From: Sergeia podlipaevii | Taxonomy: Eukaryota; Euglenozoa; Kinetoplastea; Trypanosomatida; Trypanosomatidae | Direction: 5' to 3' | Assembly: GCA_030849805.1 (NCBI GenBank) | Contig: JASANZ010002240.1 | Span: 1 to 64,000 of the forward strand | DNA: 64,000 nt | Part shown: positions 19,115-29,420 of the stretch, in pieces | Layout of the letters: each line of letters starts with the position of its first letter | Position numbering within the stretch: position 1 is the stretch's first letter | Translations under genes and position numbers: made by a program | The notes under the pieces: generated by a model | The model's input: only the letters and a program-made list of their open reading frames with translations | Told to the model about the DNA's origin: nothing | Database searches by the model: none

Positions 19115-21124
19115 TTACGCCTGGCGCACACGGCGCACCTGCTCCTCGAGAATATTGGCGTTCCCCATGCGCTGGAACATGCCAATCAAAAAAGACCCCA
19201 CCCCGACAACCGCACCCACAGCGCTGATAGCAGCAGAGCCGGCAACGGTGTGCCATACATTGCGAAGCGCTAGCTCATGTGCAATGCGTGAAAAATCAGA
19301 AGCAGACAGCTGAGGCTTGGATGAAGCAGAAGCAGAAGCATCCTCCTGCGGTATGGTAACACTCACAGGTTCAGCGGCCAAACGGCTCGCTAACTTACTC
19401 GCAAACGCCGAGAACAACTGCTTGACGGTACCCCTCGCAGTCGACTGTCCCGCCGCTGCTCCAGACGCCTCTGGCCTTTGCTGCGCGGTCGCATTGCCAG
19501 CAATGGTAAAGAGTTGGCATATGGTGGCGGCAGTTCGCGCCTCTTGTATCTGTGTCGCACGCCTCATCGTCCAGATATTCAGTCCAACAATAGCTACTGA
19601 GATAGCTGTCATGTAGCGTGATGCTCGCACCTGATGCCGCAGCTTCGAGGCATAGGAGTCTAAGAACTGAATCACAGAGTTGACCACAATCACCTCCTCA
19701 GGCGTGAGCGGCAACGGGCTGCCTGGAGCCTCCGCCGCTGGCGAAGACAGAGGAGTACTAGAACGAAAGTGCAAGAGCGCAGCGACGCCGTAGTGATCAG
19801 ACAGAGGATACAAGTGCTCCTCCTTCTCCTCCTGAGCACCACCACCACCATCTGTAATGCGGTGAGGAGTGGTGGGCTGCGCGCTGGTCGGACTGCCCGC
19901 TCGCGAGTGTCTGCCGTTGGATAGGGCCTCCGCGGTCATGGAAGGGCTGCGAGCAGGACTGATCACATCTGCTATCTTTCGTACTTGGCAAGGCATAGCA
20001 CCGATTTTGTTCCCTGCCAAGCCCCGAAGCCAGTTGGCTAGGCGCACATTCAGCGCCACACGAGGACGGGGACGCACTTGGTTCTCCGTAAAGACTACTA
20101 GGCCGCTCGGTACTTGAGTGCCGTTCACGTTCACAACAAGAGGAAACTCAGGAGAGACGTCAGGGCAGTTTTCAAAAGGTCGAAGTGCGAGCGTGCCGGA
20201 GGTGAAGAAGAGGTGATCAATCTGCAACGGGATGTCTGCCTGCATGTTGAGCAGCTTAAAGTATGATGTAGCTGAGGTATTGTGCGCATTGCGGTCGCTG
20301 AATGTATACATGAGCGATTCACCAGCTCCAGGGAGTGTGTCCCCACTCGCTGCTGCGACGGCGGCGGCGCCTGCAGCATCTGCGGGATTCGCCGTTGATG
20401 GATCGGTGGAGGTGGCCATCACTGTTGGTGTTGGTAGTACAGAGCGCAGAGAGTAGCCGCGGCGCTTGAGAAGGATGAGCAGCATCTGAACCTCCAGAGA
20501 GCGCTGAGAGCAGTTGAAATCGCCGCCAATGATGATGGTGTCTGTCGGGCGTGACGTGTTTGCGATAAACTCGGCAAGAGAGATGGCCTGGCTGATACGA
20601 AAAGGAAGATAGCGCTCTTTGCGCCAACTCGACATGAGGCTGACTTTTTGATATATTGCGACCAAGTGGGTTGTGTAGAGGAGCACTTCATGGGGAACCA
20701 TGACGCCATCGACAGCAACAGGGACCTCAATCTTGATGAGCGCGGCGCCTTTATTCGCGAAGAAGTCGCCGTGTAAGATCATCTCTGGATACCCCTGCAG
20801 CGGGTACGTATGGAAAAATGAAGACTTGATCGGGTAGCGAGAGATCACTGCGCAGCCGGAGCCATAAAACGAACTTGGAAACCGCATAAAGTACCGCGAC
20901 TCCCGCACTGCGCGTGGAAGTCGCTCGATGATTAGTTGGAAGTCCTCTGGCGAGAACTGCTCCTGCAAGAGAATCACATCATAGTTGCCAACTTTGGTAG
21001 CAAACTCCTCCATGCGCTCCTCGCGCATCTTAGAATTAAAAATGCCCCATAGATTGAAAGTGAGGACGCGCATGCTCACATTTGCTGCTGCAGCGGCAGC
21101 CTTTTCGTTAGTACTGTCGGACAT
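19115..21124 (-). CDS. ISCL: Neutral sphingomyelinase / inositol phosphosphingolipid phospholipase C-like (ISCL)
   Basis: A 669-residue phosphodiesterase of the endonuclease/exonuclease/phosphatase fold. It is expected to cleave sphingomyelin or inositol phosphorylceramide to ceramide at a membrane. The ATG is at 21124 (MSDSTNEK); a further three codons upstream start with TTG. Visible active-site blocks are LTFNLWG (Asn, N-terminal), VILLQEQF (metal-binding Glu), YTTHLVA, IIGGDFNCSQ (Asp/Asn) and the C-terminal SDHYGV (Asp-His pair). Inserts rich in Ala/Pro and Gly interrupt the domain between GGDFN and SDHYG. Two hydrophobic segments after the catalytic domain (around TAISVAIVGLNIW and GAVVGVGSFLIGMF) fit the C-terminal anchors of ISC1/nSMase-type enzymes. 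Leishmania and Trypanosoma carry one such enzyme, which suits this assignment. Confidence 0.88.
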   Translation of the reverse strand: MSDSTNEKAAAAAANVSMRVLTFNLWGIFNSKMREERMEEFATKVGNYDVILLQEQFSPEDFQLIIERLPRAVRESRYFMRFPSSFYGSGCAVISRYPIKSSFFHTYPLQGYPEMILHGDFFANKGAALIKIEVPVAVDGVMVPHEVLLYTTHLVAIYQKVSLMSSWRKERYLPFRISQAISLAEFIANTSRPTDTIIIGGDFNCSQRSLEVQMLLILLKRRGYSLRSVLPTPTVMATSTDPSTANPADAAGAAAVAAASGDTLPGAGESLMYTFSDRNAHNTSATSYFKLLNMQADIPLQIDHLFFTSGTLALRPFENCPDVSPEFPLVVNVNGTQVPSGLVVFTENQVRPRPRVALNVRLANWLRGLAGNKIGAMPCQVRKIADVISPARSPSMTAEALSNGRHSRAGSPTSAQPTTPHRITDGGGGAQEEKEEHLYPLSDHYGVAALLHFRSSTPLSSPAAEAPGSPLPLTPEEVIVVNSVIQFLDSYASKLRHQVRASRYMTAISVAIVGLNIWTMRRATQIQEARTAATICQLFTIAGNATAQQRPEASGAAAGQSTARGTVKQLFSAFASKLASRLAAEPVSVTIPQEDASASASSKPQLSASDFSRIAHELALRNVWHTVAGSAAISAVGAVVGVGSFLIGMFQRMGNANILEEQVRRVRQA

Positions 21125-22201
21125 GATGGTCAAAGAGAAAGAAAAAAATAAATGGTGGATACTAAAAAAGAAAAACAGTACAGTTTTCGTGTTTTTTTTT
21201 TTTTGCTATGCTTTATGATTTACGTGCCCCTCTACTATAAACAAAGACGCACTACAGTGACGAATTATATATAGAAATGCCGTTAAGACCTGGATACCAT
21301 ACAAAAATAAACAGAACAACACACACACCAAAAAAAAAAAAGCAATGTTGACTGTGTCTATTGGATTCTATATATGTAATACTTTGTTACTAGGTAAAAC
21401 TCCTTAACAAAAAGAAAAATAAAGGGGGTGGAACATAGAATAGGATAAATGGAGGAATGAGAAGTTCCTTGTATTGCATATAAACAGAAGACTGTGCATA
21501 ACGCATTGCAAATACAAACGAAAATAATAATAATAATAATAATAGAAATGATACTTATAATGTAAGTAAAAACAGTAATAAAAAGCAAAGTGTAATTTTC
21601 TTTTTTTTTTTATCTCATAAAAAGAATAAACGCAAGCATTAGCAATCGATGCAGCAATGTGCATTGCTTTTAAACGGCGACGACGCCGAGGACAAAAAAA
21701 AATAATAGATCTACGATCAAAGAGTAAAGATAAGAGGAGACAACACGAGCTGCTGTTAAGAATCAATTCTAAGCATACTCTTACGTACACACTGCCTCTC
21801 CTCTGGCAGACTTCCGAATAAACGGGACTCAGAAATCCTCTTGCTTTTCTTCCTAACACCCTTCCGTGTTCCATTTCTTCCCTTCACCTCCTAATATAAA
21901 AAAATAAACAATAAATAAATAAACAACAAGCGTTCATGGCGACGACTTAGTTGTTGTTGACTTTTTCTCCCAGTCGTTCATTCACATGCCTTTTGGGGAT
22001 ATCATGTATCTGTCGCAACAACAAAAAATACGAAAAAAAAAATCATCATCATAGCAAAGATAAAAATAATGTAAATCAATGGAAAGCAATCTCTTTTCGC
22101 CTTTTCTCTCCCGCTCTACCCTTTCCTACTTTTGCTTTCACGATATATATATTGAACGTTGCTTTCAGGGAGAAAAAAAGAACGGAAAAAGCGGAGGCTC
22201 G
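21125..22201. other. Intergenic, AT-rich
   Basis: Contains T-runs near 21190-21205, an AAT repeat near 21522-21544, T-runs near 21600-21612 and AAATA repeats near 21898-21925. On the minus strand a pyrimidine tract followed by AG lies about 40-50 bases upstream of the ISCL ATG. No gene seen. Confidence 0.6.
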
Positions 22202-25141
22202 TCAGCCATAGTAGCCAAACTCCTCTTCAGGGGACACAAACTTCACCTCTTCCTCGCCAAGTGCCAGACGCCCAGCCCGCAGCGACGCATGCACGAGCGA
22301 GCCCAACAGTATTAGTCCCGCAATTGTGTGCTCATACACAAGTATGTCAAAGGCCACATCTGAAAAGCCACGAGCGAGCACCGCAGTGAAACCTTTCAGC
22401 CATGACGCACCGGCCAGCTTCATACGCGCCACGTCCGGCATCATCGCTATTGATGCAGAAGCGTCTACAAAGGAGTTGTTGCTAAATGCTGCTGCTCGCG
22501 CGTCCGCCCTGATGCTCGCACCGGTCATGACATCCATGCTGCAGTACGTCGCATAAAAACCCGCACCCTGCAGAAGTGCTGCCAACCCAACGGTTGCCAA
22601 GTCCATGCGTGTCCAGCAGCACGACGTGAAGCACTCCACTACGACCGACACCAGCATTACTGTAAGCAGCACTTGACGTGGCAGTGCATCAATAGCCAGA
22701 GAAGGACTCGCAAAGACAGCGCCGGTGAGGATGAGCGCAAAGGCAAAAGCCACACCGCGCAACCAGATGCCATCCGCGCCTTCCACCACGACAGCAACCG
22801 AATCCGAACACCAAAAGGATATCCCCTGCTCCTCCTCCTCCCCCTCCTCGATCTCTGCCGCCCCGCCAGTTAGTGTCCGCTGCGGCTGAGGTGAAGCAGC
22901 AGCGCTGGACGACGAACGCAGGCGTCTTAGTACAGCAGAAAGTCCACTAATAAAGCTCAACGGGGTGGTTCGGCGGACACTCTGCACAACGCCACCAACA
23001 GCGGAAAGCACCGCAGCGGGGGCGGCGATCGGGATGAATGAAAGTGTGGAGTTATGCACGAGAAACACACAGCAGGAGACGGTGGATATCAGCGTCATCC
23101 ACAGCAGCACAGTGATTTGCTTCAGGATATACTCCTCTAGCGAGACACATGTAGCCCGCACCGGCTTCGTTGACTTCTTCTTTTCCTCCTGTGCTGCTTG
23201 CTTGCCCGCATCCGTAGCAGCGATCTTCTTCTTTTTGTTGTTGTTGTTGTCGCTACCAGACTTCTGCTGCTTCGCGGCCTCCGTTGCAGCATTGCGCTTT
23301 GCGAGGCGTTTGCGTTCGTAGGCCTCGTACTTGGCCTGTTCCCTGTCTCTTATCGTCAGGAACTGGCTCGGCGTTTCAAAGTTCAAAGGCGGCTTGCGAA
23401 TGCGGTACACCAACAGCACCATCAGCACCACCGCATGTGAAGCAACGAGAGCAACAATCGAAAGATAGTCTAACCACATCTGCGCTTCAGATAATATCTC
23501 GCTCGGACGATTTATGATGAGCTGAGCAAAGTTGGTCACTGCGGACGTCCACGACACCCCATAGTACTCGGTGAGCAACCACATATTAGGTGCAGGGCGA
23601 GTGCAGGTGTAGGTGGAGAAGGGCCTGCTCAGACACTCGGGCCGTAGTTCCCCAGCCCCAGTTAAGGAAACTGGACGTGGGCCACTATGCAGAGGCTGTG
23701 CAATGGATGTACTGATAGGCCCATCCATGTCAAACGCAGGTATCGATGGACGACCAAAAATACTCATGAAATGAAGCAGCGGCTGTGTGCCTACCCACAT
23801 GGGAGTCGTCACCGCGATGACGGTCATCACTGGAGCACAAAACATGCGAGCGAAACACTCATAGAGATAAGTTCTGTCCATATAGGAAGAGAAACCCACG
23901 CGTACGTAGCCGTTCTCGTCGAGTGTGTCTTCCGCAGAAAGGTTCGCGCGATCGCACTCCTCAACACGCACGCGTACCAGCACGCGACGGTTGGACCGCT
24001 GATGACACGTCGTTAGGCCCCATATACAGAAAAGAGGTACCAAATATAAAAAAGGTACATGCAGCAGGGACGCGGTCGTAATGCAGACCTGCGCAACGGT
24101 AGCGTATGCCAGCGTCGGTATAGACTTGAGACCATAAAAAAAAATATTCCCCTGGGTCACAATCGCTTTGCTTAGGTCAAACTCGCTCTTTCCCTCTGCT
24201 GGCGCACCGTGCAGGAGCATCTCATCCGTCAAGACCCCGTAAAGCGCACACAGTACCAGCACAGTCGAGAGACAAGTTGGGTGTAATGTGGATACCTCCA
24301 GCGCAAAGGCGGGCACCAAAGCCAAGCACTGAACGGTCATCGCACCTGCGAAAGTTAGCCGGAGCCCCAACGTTTCATACGCGGCAGAGGAGAGCTTACT
24401 AAGAGAAGCAATGCGAAGAAGGTCAGACTTGCCTTTCTCTTCATCAAAACTACTAGTGGTAGTCGTGCCCTTTGCAGAAGAAGAAAAGGAGGGATCAGTC
24501 CTCGCGGAAGCGGCGCTGTCATAGGCTGCAAGAGCCACCTCTTCTCGTCCCTTTACAGCCCCCAGTATTAAGGCGACGATAGTGTCCATCAACCGCCACG
24601 CAAGTGGTACGCCGCATGCCATTACAATAAACGCACTCACAGCCGCCGCGCTGCGCATAAATCCGTTTATATCCCCCTCCCCGCTACGCCCACATGATGG
24701 GTCGTGGTGGAGCACCTCCGCGGTGGCCTCGGGAAAGACCAGAATCACACAACTGCTAAGGAGATACAGATACACAGCGTGAAGAGGCATCACAACACGG
24801 CCGTTGTCCACCATTTCCTGCGTGAGTGCAGTTGCAGCATTCTTGTGAAGTGTTGGATACGTAAACTTGTCAGGTCCGAGTGGATGAAACCACTCGCGTA
24901 CGCCAACGGCATGAGTGCGCCGAATCCAGAAAAGCGCAAGCTCCACATCAGGTCTCTCTGCAAAGGGTCTGATCAAAGACGCAGTGCTCGTGCCATTAGT
25001 GTCCTTACGCGACCATGGCAGGGCACTGTGGAGTACAGCCACAAACTCAGGTGCAAAGAGATAAACGATAAGAATTCCATAAATAATACTGCAGCAGATA
25101 GCATACACTGCGTACACCGCACTAGTGTTTCTATTCGCCAT
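22202..25141 (-). CDS. Large polytopic membrane protein, unknown family
   Basis: A 979-residue integral membrane protein with roughly a dozen or more hydrophobic segments. I take the ATG at 25141 (MANRNTSAVYAVYA); another in-frame ATG at 25153 is possible. The first span immediately follows the N-terminus (ICCSIIYGILIVYLF) and is followed by a conserved-looking luminal or external stretch with WIRRTHAVGVREWFHP. A central hydrophilic loop is strongly basic and contains Asn and Lys runs (NNNNKKKKI) after a helical RDREQAKYEAYERKRL segment. Near it an acidic run EEGEEEEQG occurs. The C-terminus ends in EEEVKFVSPEEEFGYYG. I recognise no transporter or enzyme signature, so no function is given. 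Confidence 0.8.
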   Translation of the reverse strand: MANRNTSAVYAVYAICCSIIYGILIVYLFAPEFVAVLHSALPWSRKDTNGTSTASLIRPFAERPDVELALFWIRRTHAVGVREWFHPLGPDKFTYPTLHKNAATALTQEMVDNGRVVMPLHAVYLYLLSSCVILVFPEATAEVLHHDPSCGRSGEGDINGFMRSAAAVSAFIVMACGVPLAWRLMDTIVALILGAVKGREEVALAAYDSAASARTDPSFSSSAKGTTTTSSFDEEKGKSDLLRIASLSKLSSAAYETLGLRLTFAGAMTVQCLALVPAFALEVSTLHPTCLSTVLVLCALYGVLTDEMLLHGAPAEGKSEFDLSKAIVTQGNIFFYGLKSIPTLAYATVAQVCITTASLLHVPFLYLVPLFCIWGLTTCHQRSNRRVLVRVRVEECDRANLSAEDTLDENGYVRVGFSSYMDRTYLYECFARMFCAPVMTVIAVTTPMWVGTQPLLHFMSIFGRPSIPAFDMDGPISTSIAQPLHSGPRPVSLTGAGELRPECLSRPFSTYTCTRPAPNMWLLTEYYGVSWTSAVTNFAQLIINRPSEILSEAQMWLDYLSIVALVASHAVVLMVLLVYRIRKPPLNFETPSQFLTIRDREQAKYEAYERKRLAKRNAATEAAKQQKSGSDNNNNKKKKIAATDAGKQAAQEEKKKSTKPVRATCVSLEEYILKQITVLLWMTLISTVSCCVFLVHNSTLSFIPIAAPAAVLSAVGGVVQSVRRTTPLSFISGLSAVLRRLRSSSSAAASPQPQRTLTGGAAEIEEGEEEEQGISFWCSDSVAVVVEGADGIWLRGVAFAFALILTGAVFASPSLAIDALPRQVLLTVMLVSVVVECFTSCCWTRMDLATVGLAALLQGAGFYATYCSMDVMTGASIRADARAAAFSNNSFVDASASIAMMPDVARMKLAGASWLKGFTAVLARGFSDVAFDILVYEHTIAGLILLGSLVHASLRAGRLALGEEEVKFVSPEEEFGYYG

Positions 25142-25153
25142 CCTTGCTACCAT

Positions 25154-26401
25154 ATCTATATATATATGTGTGTATGCCTCTTTTTTGAGATAAGTAATTT
25201 AACACAATCACTCGTTGTGCAACGCTACCTCGTTTTTTCTTTTCCTTTTCCTTTTTTTTTTTGTGTGTGTGTGCGTATATATTTGTGACAATAAAAAGAA
25301 TGTAAGGACTGCAAGTGGGTATGTTGTTATGTTTTTTAACTTTCTTTTAAAAATAGTGTATGTGTGTAAGAGGGGGAAAAGAGAAAAAAAGAAAAGATTG
25401 CAGATACCTTGACTGAGTGCTGGTGCTGAGATACATTTCATTAAATAGGAGATGTAAAGAAAAAAAAAAAAAGTACGCAAAGGGGGGGAATGTGAAATAC
25501 ATATATAGCGGCTAGCTTTACAAAAAGAAAGGAAAGAACAACATTTCTTTGACATTGGAAGGAAAGCACTCGCCACTGAGTTTTCGCTCATATATCCATT
25601 TTTTTCTTCTTCTTCCTTCCCGACTATCATTTTTTTAAAATTTGTGCGTACGTACTTTTTCTTGTTGCTCTTTGGCAACTACTAATCACTTTGGCGCTAC
25701 GCCACAAAGCAAATTGCGTGCGTATATATATTTATTTATTTATTGGAAGTATGATATAAAAACAGAATGAGTAAAGAACAGAAAAGGGCCAAAACTGATA
25801 CAACAACTACGTACACACACGCCAAAAGAGGCTTCTTTTCTTTTGAATATTAAAGTAACGCGTAACATGCTGCTTGCGTTTTCCTACATTAATACATACT
25901 TTCCACCTGTTCTCTTCTCCTCTCCCCCTCCTCCTCGCTCCCAATGTGATTTCAATTTGAATTGATGTAAACGATGGGCCTGTAAAGACACGCAACTAGG
26001 CAGCAAGAAGAAGGAAAAAAAAAAGCAAAATGTATGTGAACGGGAACATATCAAGAGGGATAATGCATGATCACAAAAACCCTCGCGAATGCCAAAAAAA
26101 AAAAAAAAAAGAGAGAAAAAAAACATGTAAAAAAAAACGATTACTAATACTACTACTATTTACGTAAAGGTACCATGATCAACTGAATCCTATGAGTATA
26201 TCTGTGTGGCTTTGGTATGAACGGCGCCATACGCTTCTCCATGCTTTGAATTCTATTTTTTTTTTCCTCTCTTCAACCTCGACAACTTGCTGCTTACTAT
26301 TGCATACAGCATAACGGGCGTTGTCTCCTAAAAACATTTTCATCTCGCACACAATTGCCAATCTCCCTTTTTCTTTTCACCACGCAATTTCGCCGCTATT
26401 A
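25154..26401. other. Intergenic, homopolymer-rich
   Basis: About 1.25 kb with a short TA repeat at 25157-25167, T-run near 25252-25262, GT stretch near 25262-25275, A-run near 25459-25471 and A-run 26094-26110. Nothing gene-like on either strand. Confidence 0.6.
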
Positions 26402-27286
26402 TTACGCGTTGGCCTGCTGGTCAGCAGCCTTTGGCATCCATGGTGCAATACGGTTGACTGGATAGGACATGCGCATGTGCATCTCAGGCCTGCGCATGTA
26501 CACTCGCGGCTCGAGGAACTGCCGCGCCTCCAGCGGAATATCCGCTGGAAGCTTCAACCCAACCTGCTGTTGTTGTTTCTCCATGTCGGCAATAGCAATC
26601 TTGAGCCACTCACTATCCAACTCCTTTGTCTGTTCGATGTGTTCACGAATCGCGTGAGTGTGCTGCTCACCAATGTGAATCTGATCTGCGATGAGTGCGT
26701 AGATATCGTCCATTTGGTCTGGCGTCACGTCGTCGACTTTCTGCGCTGGGTTGCCAGCCCAAAGCTCCCCCGCATTCACGCGAACATCTTTACCGACTGC
26801 CGACCCCGCAGCCACAATGGCGTTCCTTTCAATAATGGCACCAAGTGCGATGGACGCGCCCGGACCGATATAGACGCTGTCCTCTACCTCACAGCAATCC
26901 AGCGAAGCGCCAGCGCCGATATATACATGGTGCCCAATGCGGACCTGACCCATAAGAGTGACACGCTCCATCAACACGGAGTGATCACCAATCGCTGTGG
27001 CGATAGATGTGTGATAGTTGCGCACGACGGAGTGATAAAACACAGTGGTGTGATGGCCAAGGACAACATTACCACAAACAAACGCACTAGGGGCAACAAA
27101 CCCTGCCTCCTGTGTGTACGGCAACATCCCACGATACGCCCGTATGTTCTGATGGCGCATCACTGGGTACATATGCCGGGCAGTCTTCATATAGTGGCCC
27201 ATGATAGCCAGACGAGCCCCGATGTCCTTCACCATAAACCCAAAGTAAGGGAAGAACCCCGGAACGATAGTTGCTGATTGCGGCAT
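26402..27286 (-). CDS. Gamma-carbonic-anhydrase-like protein, metal ligands not conserved
   Basis: A 294-residue left-handed beta-helix (hexapeptide-repeat) protein. The ATG is at 27286 (MPQSATIVPGFF). Residues ~60-185 show the hexapeptide pattern, and the end of the helix carries the gamma-CA family block IVAAGSAVGKDV then GELWAGNPA. In my alignment by eye the catalytic site is lost. The usual RGD becomes R89-N-Y91, the Gln/Asn and first His positions fall in VLMERVTLMG, and the two later His ligands correspond to A125 and D130. In plants and protists such CA-like subunits are structural parts of mitochondrial complex I, which I consider the likeliest role. The C-terminal ~100 residues form a helical tail (DQMDDIYALIADQIH). 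A TA repeat lies 15 bases upstream of the ATG. Confidence 0.82.
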   Translation of the reverse strand: MPQSATIVPGFFPYFGFMVKDIGARLAIMGHYMKTARHMYPVMRHQNIRAYRGMLPYTQEAGFVAPSAFVCGNVVLGHHTTVFYHSVVRNYHTSIATAIGDHSVLMERVTLMGQVRIGHHVYIGAGASLDCCEVEDSVYIGPGASIALGAIIERNAIVAAGSAVGKDVRVNAGELWAGNPAQKVDDVTPDQMDDIYALIADQIHIGEQHTHAIREHIEQTKELDSEWLKIAIADMEKQQQQVGLKLPADIPLEARQFLEPRVYMRRPEMHMRMSYPVNRIAPWMPKAADQQANA

Positions 27287-29204
27287 TGCTGAAACGAAAA
27301 TTATATATATATATATATACAAAGGTTGCCTAGCTGCAGGTAGAAAAAAAAAGAAAAAAAACTGCCAAATTACAAAAAAAGAGGGAAGAAGGTCCTACCC
27401 ACCTTCCACGCCAAAAAAAAAAAACAACAACAACGATATTGTAGTTGTAATTGAGATAATAATAAATAAAATATTGCAACGTAGAGGTGTGGAGTGAACA
27501 GCAAATGCTACGCCTTTCAGATCACAATTCACGATCTGGCTAAATCTACAGAGAAAAAAAAAAGAAAAAAAAACGGATAATAGCTAATGTGAGCTGCCCT
27601 ATCTTCGGTTGTTGTTTCCTAGAATATATGTATATATATTCTAATCTTTTCCAACCAAAAGCGCGTTACTAGAAAAAGAAGAAAAAAGAGGAAGAGAGAG
27701 AAAGAAAGAGAGAAGATTGATTCGATAAAATACAGAGTAGTCCCCACTCAAGAACTTCGAGATCTCGTTCACTTTCCGGGTACATGTTATTTTGGGTCCT
27801 CCCTTTGTTCTTTTCCTTCTCCTGACTTGCGGCATACATAAAAATATATAAATTTATATTTTCCTGGTTGGCCAGCCGAGTTACGAAGATGCAGGGCTCA
27901 ACTTCCCTTCTGGCCTTCACATCCTACCGAGGCAGACAAAATAAAGAGAGGGGGAGGGTCGGTCGCGCGGTTCTGAGATCTAACGATGCAAATACAGATG
28001 CTACATAAATACTATCCTCTTTATTTCCCAGAATTCCTAAATTGCATAAGGGAGAGGAGGATGAGAGAAACAAGTCATGTTTGCGACATGTAGAGAGATA
28101 GTCAAGACACAATATCCGCAATTGTGCAACCGAGCCAGCCATCACCACAGCCGCATGACATTAACTGCCACCACCGGGGGTGGGAATGAGAGAAAGATGA
28201 AGTGAGATTTCTGTTGAATTTTACGGCATGGGAAGTGTGACACCATCACTTCCCCCTTTCATCCAGAGTAGGGGATGAAGCTCAGGGTGTGGGGAGGGGG
28301 TCATAGTGTCCGCATGTTGCTACCACTGTGCATCTATACAGACTTACATGGAAAGGAGAGCTAGCACACAGATACTTCTCGGTTCCGTTTCAATTATGAA
28401 CAATGATAGTTGTTGTGGGTGAGGCGGTAGCACCACTCTTTTACAGTTAGACCTAGCTATATCGCTGGCGACAAGAATCTGATATGTAATTCTATGCGGA
28501 GCTCAGATGATAAATAAGTATATTAAAAAGTAAATACATAAACCCGTTCATCCGTGTTCCTATTTCTCACTTGCTAGAACCAACTGACAACAGGCGACAC
28601 GGAGAGAAAAAGAGAAGAGTATTTATATTTGTAGATAGATCCAAGTATAAATACACTAAAGGTCTCTCCCATTTTGTTTGTTTGTGTGTGTGTGCGTGTG
28701 TGTATAGTTGCTATTGTTGTTGTTCATAATATTGCAACACCTAAAATCAGCTGTTAGAAAATTTTCAAACGAATAATCCAAAAAAAAAAAAACATGTAAA
28801 CACTTGAAGTCAAACAACGTGTGCCTCCTAGCTTCGTAGAGAACTCAAAAAAAAAAAAAACACCTAAACCAAAGTAGCGTACCGTGTGTTTGTATATAAA
28901 ATGAAAAAAAAAAATGGACACACAAATAGAATAAAGAGTCTCTTCCTCATTCACAATTGAGCACCACGGATAACCAACAACAACAAAAAAAAAAAACTTC
29001 CCTTGAGAAGAAACAAAAAATAAAATCACTAATCAGCATCACCAATTTCACGCTAAACACAAAGTACAAAAGAAGAGAAAGCAACACACTCACATGAAAA
29101 AAAAAAAACAGAAAAAGAAAAAAAAAAGATACCATAGATCCCCCCATCCACAGACACACACACACACACAGGCACAACCACTATACACTAGTACATAGAA
29201 AACC
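27287..29204. other. Long intergenic region with GC-richer noncoding island
   Basis: A 1.9 kb gap, one of the two longest in the window. Both ends are ordinary AT-rich spacer (TA repeat 27302-27319, many A-runs around 28780-29110). The middle, about 27840-28520, is visibly richer in GC, lacks microsatellites and has stop codons in all frames. It contains inverted repeats, including an 8-bp perfect stem at 28230-28237/28247-28254. It could hold noncoding RNA, but I could not match a known family. Confidence 0.55.
28230..28254. other. Perfect 8-bp inverted repeat (hairpin)
   Basis: GGGAAGTG and CACTTCCC separated by nine bases, within the GC-richer noncoding island. A smaller 5-bp inverted repeat lies at 28076-28090. 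No T-run terminator follows. Confidence 0.6.
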
Positions 29205-29387
29205 CTATATGTTGCAGCCATACCCGTGAATGTGTGGTGCAATCTGCGCGTAGAACCTGTCAAGCGCCTTGAAGGCTTCTTGCTTTCTCTGATATAGCAT
29301 CCGGTAGTACAGAGTAACGAGTATCGTGGTCGCCTCAATCGGGATCACATCAAGGACAATGATGCTCCGCAGGTGCACGGTGGCCAT
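29205..29387 (-). CDS. 60-residue membrane microprotein
   Basis: A short ORF starting at the ATG 29387 (MATVHLRSIIVL). One hydrophobic segment (IIVLDVIPIEATTILVTLYY, about residues 9-28) is followed by a basic/aromatic helical tail (RMLYQRKQEAFKALDRFY) and a Tyr/Gly/Asn end. The frame stays open upstream but passes through a poly-T run, so I read that part as leader. The strongest support is the ideal trans-splice layout directly upstream: T17, then GAG, then 13 bases to the ATG. The size, single span and basic tail resemble small subunits of mitochondrial inner-membrane complexes, but no family is recognised. Confidence 0.6.
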   Translation of the reverse strand: MATVHLRSIIVLDVIPIEATTILVTLYYRMLYQRKQEAFKALDRFYAQIAPHIHGYGCNI

Positions 29388-29400
29388 GGTTCCAGGAGGA

Positions 29401-29420
29401 CTCAAAAAAAAAAAAAAAAA
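29401..29420 (-). promoter_or_regulatory. Inferred trans-splice acceptor (T17-GAG)
   Basis: On the minus strand a T17 tract (29420-29404) is followed at once by GAG, giving an AG acceptor at 29402-29401 and a 13-base leader to the ATG at 29387. This is the clearest splice-acceptor layout in the window. Confidence 0.6.

Noticed and set aside
25141..25153. Upstream ATG at 25153 as the start of the large membrane protein
   Set aside because: Equally possible, but the ATG at 25141 is farther from the TA repeat and nearer the first span. The difference is only four residues.
26321..27277. Plus-strand open frame of 318 codons
   Set aside because: It is antisense to the gamma-CA-like gene, whose protein has clear family motifs. 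The plus-strand frame has no recognisable sequence.
27641..28148. Overlapping minus-strand short frames of 64-83 codons
   Set aside because: They run through microsatellite or splice-like sequence and none has consistent codon composition. The region reads better as noncoding.
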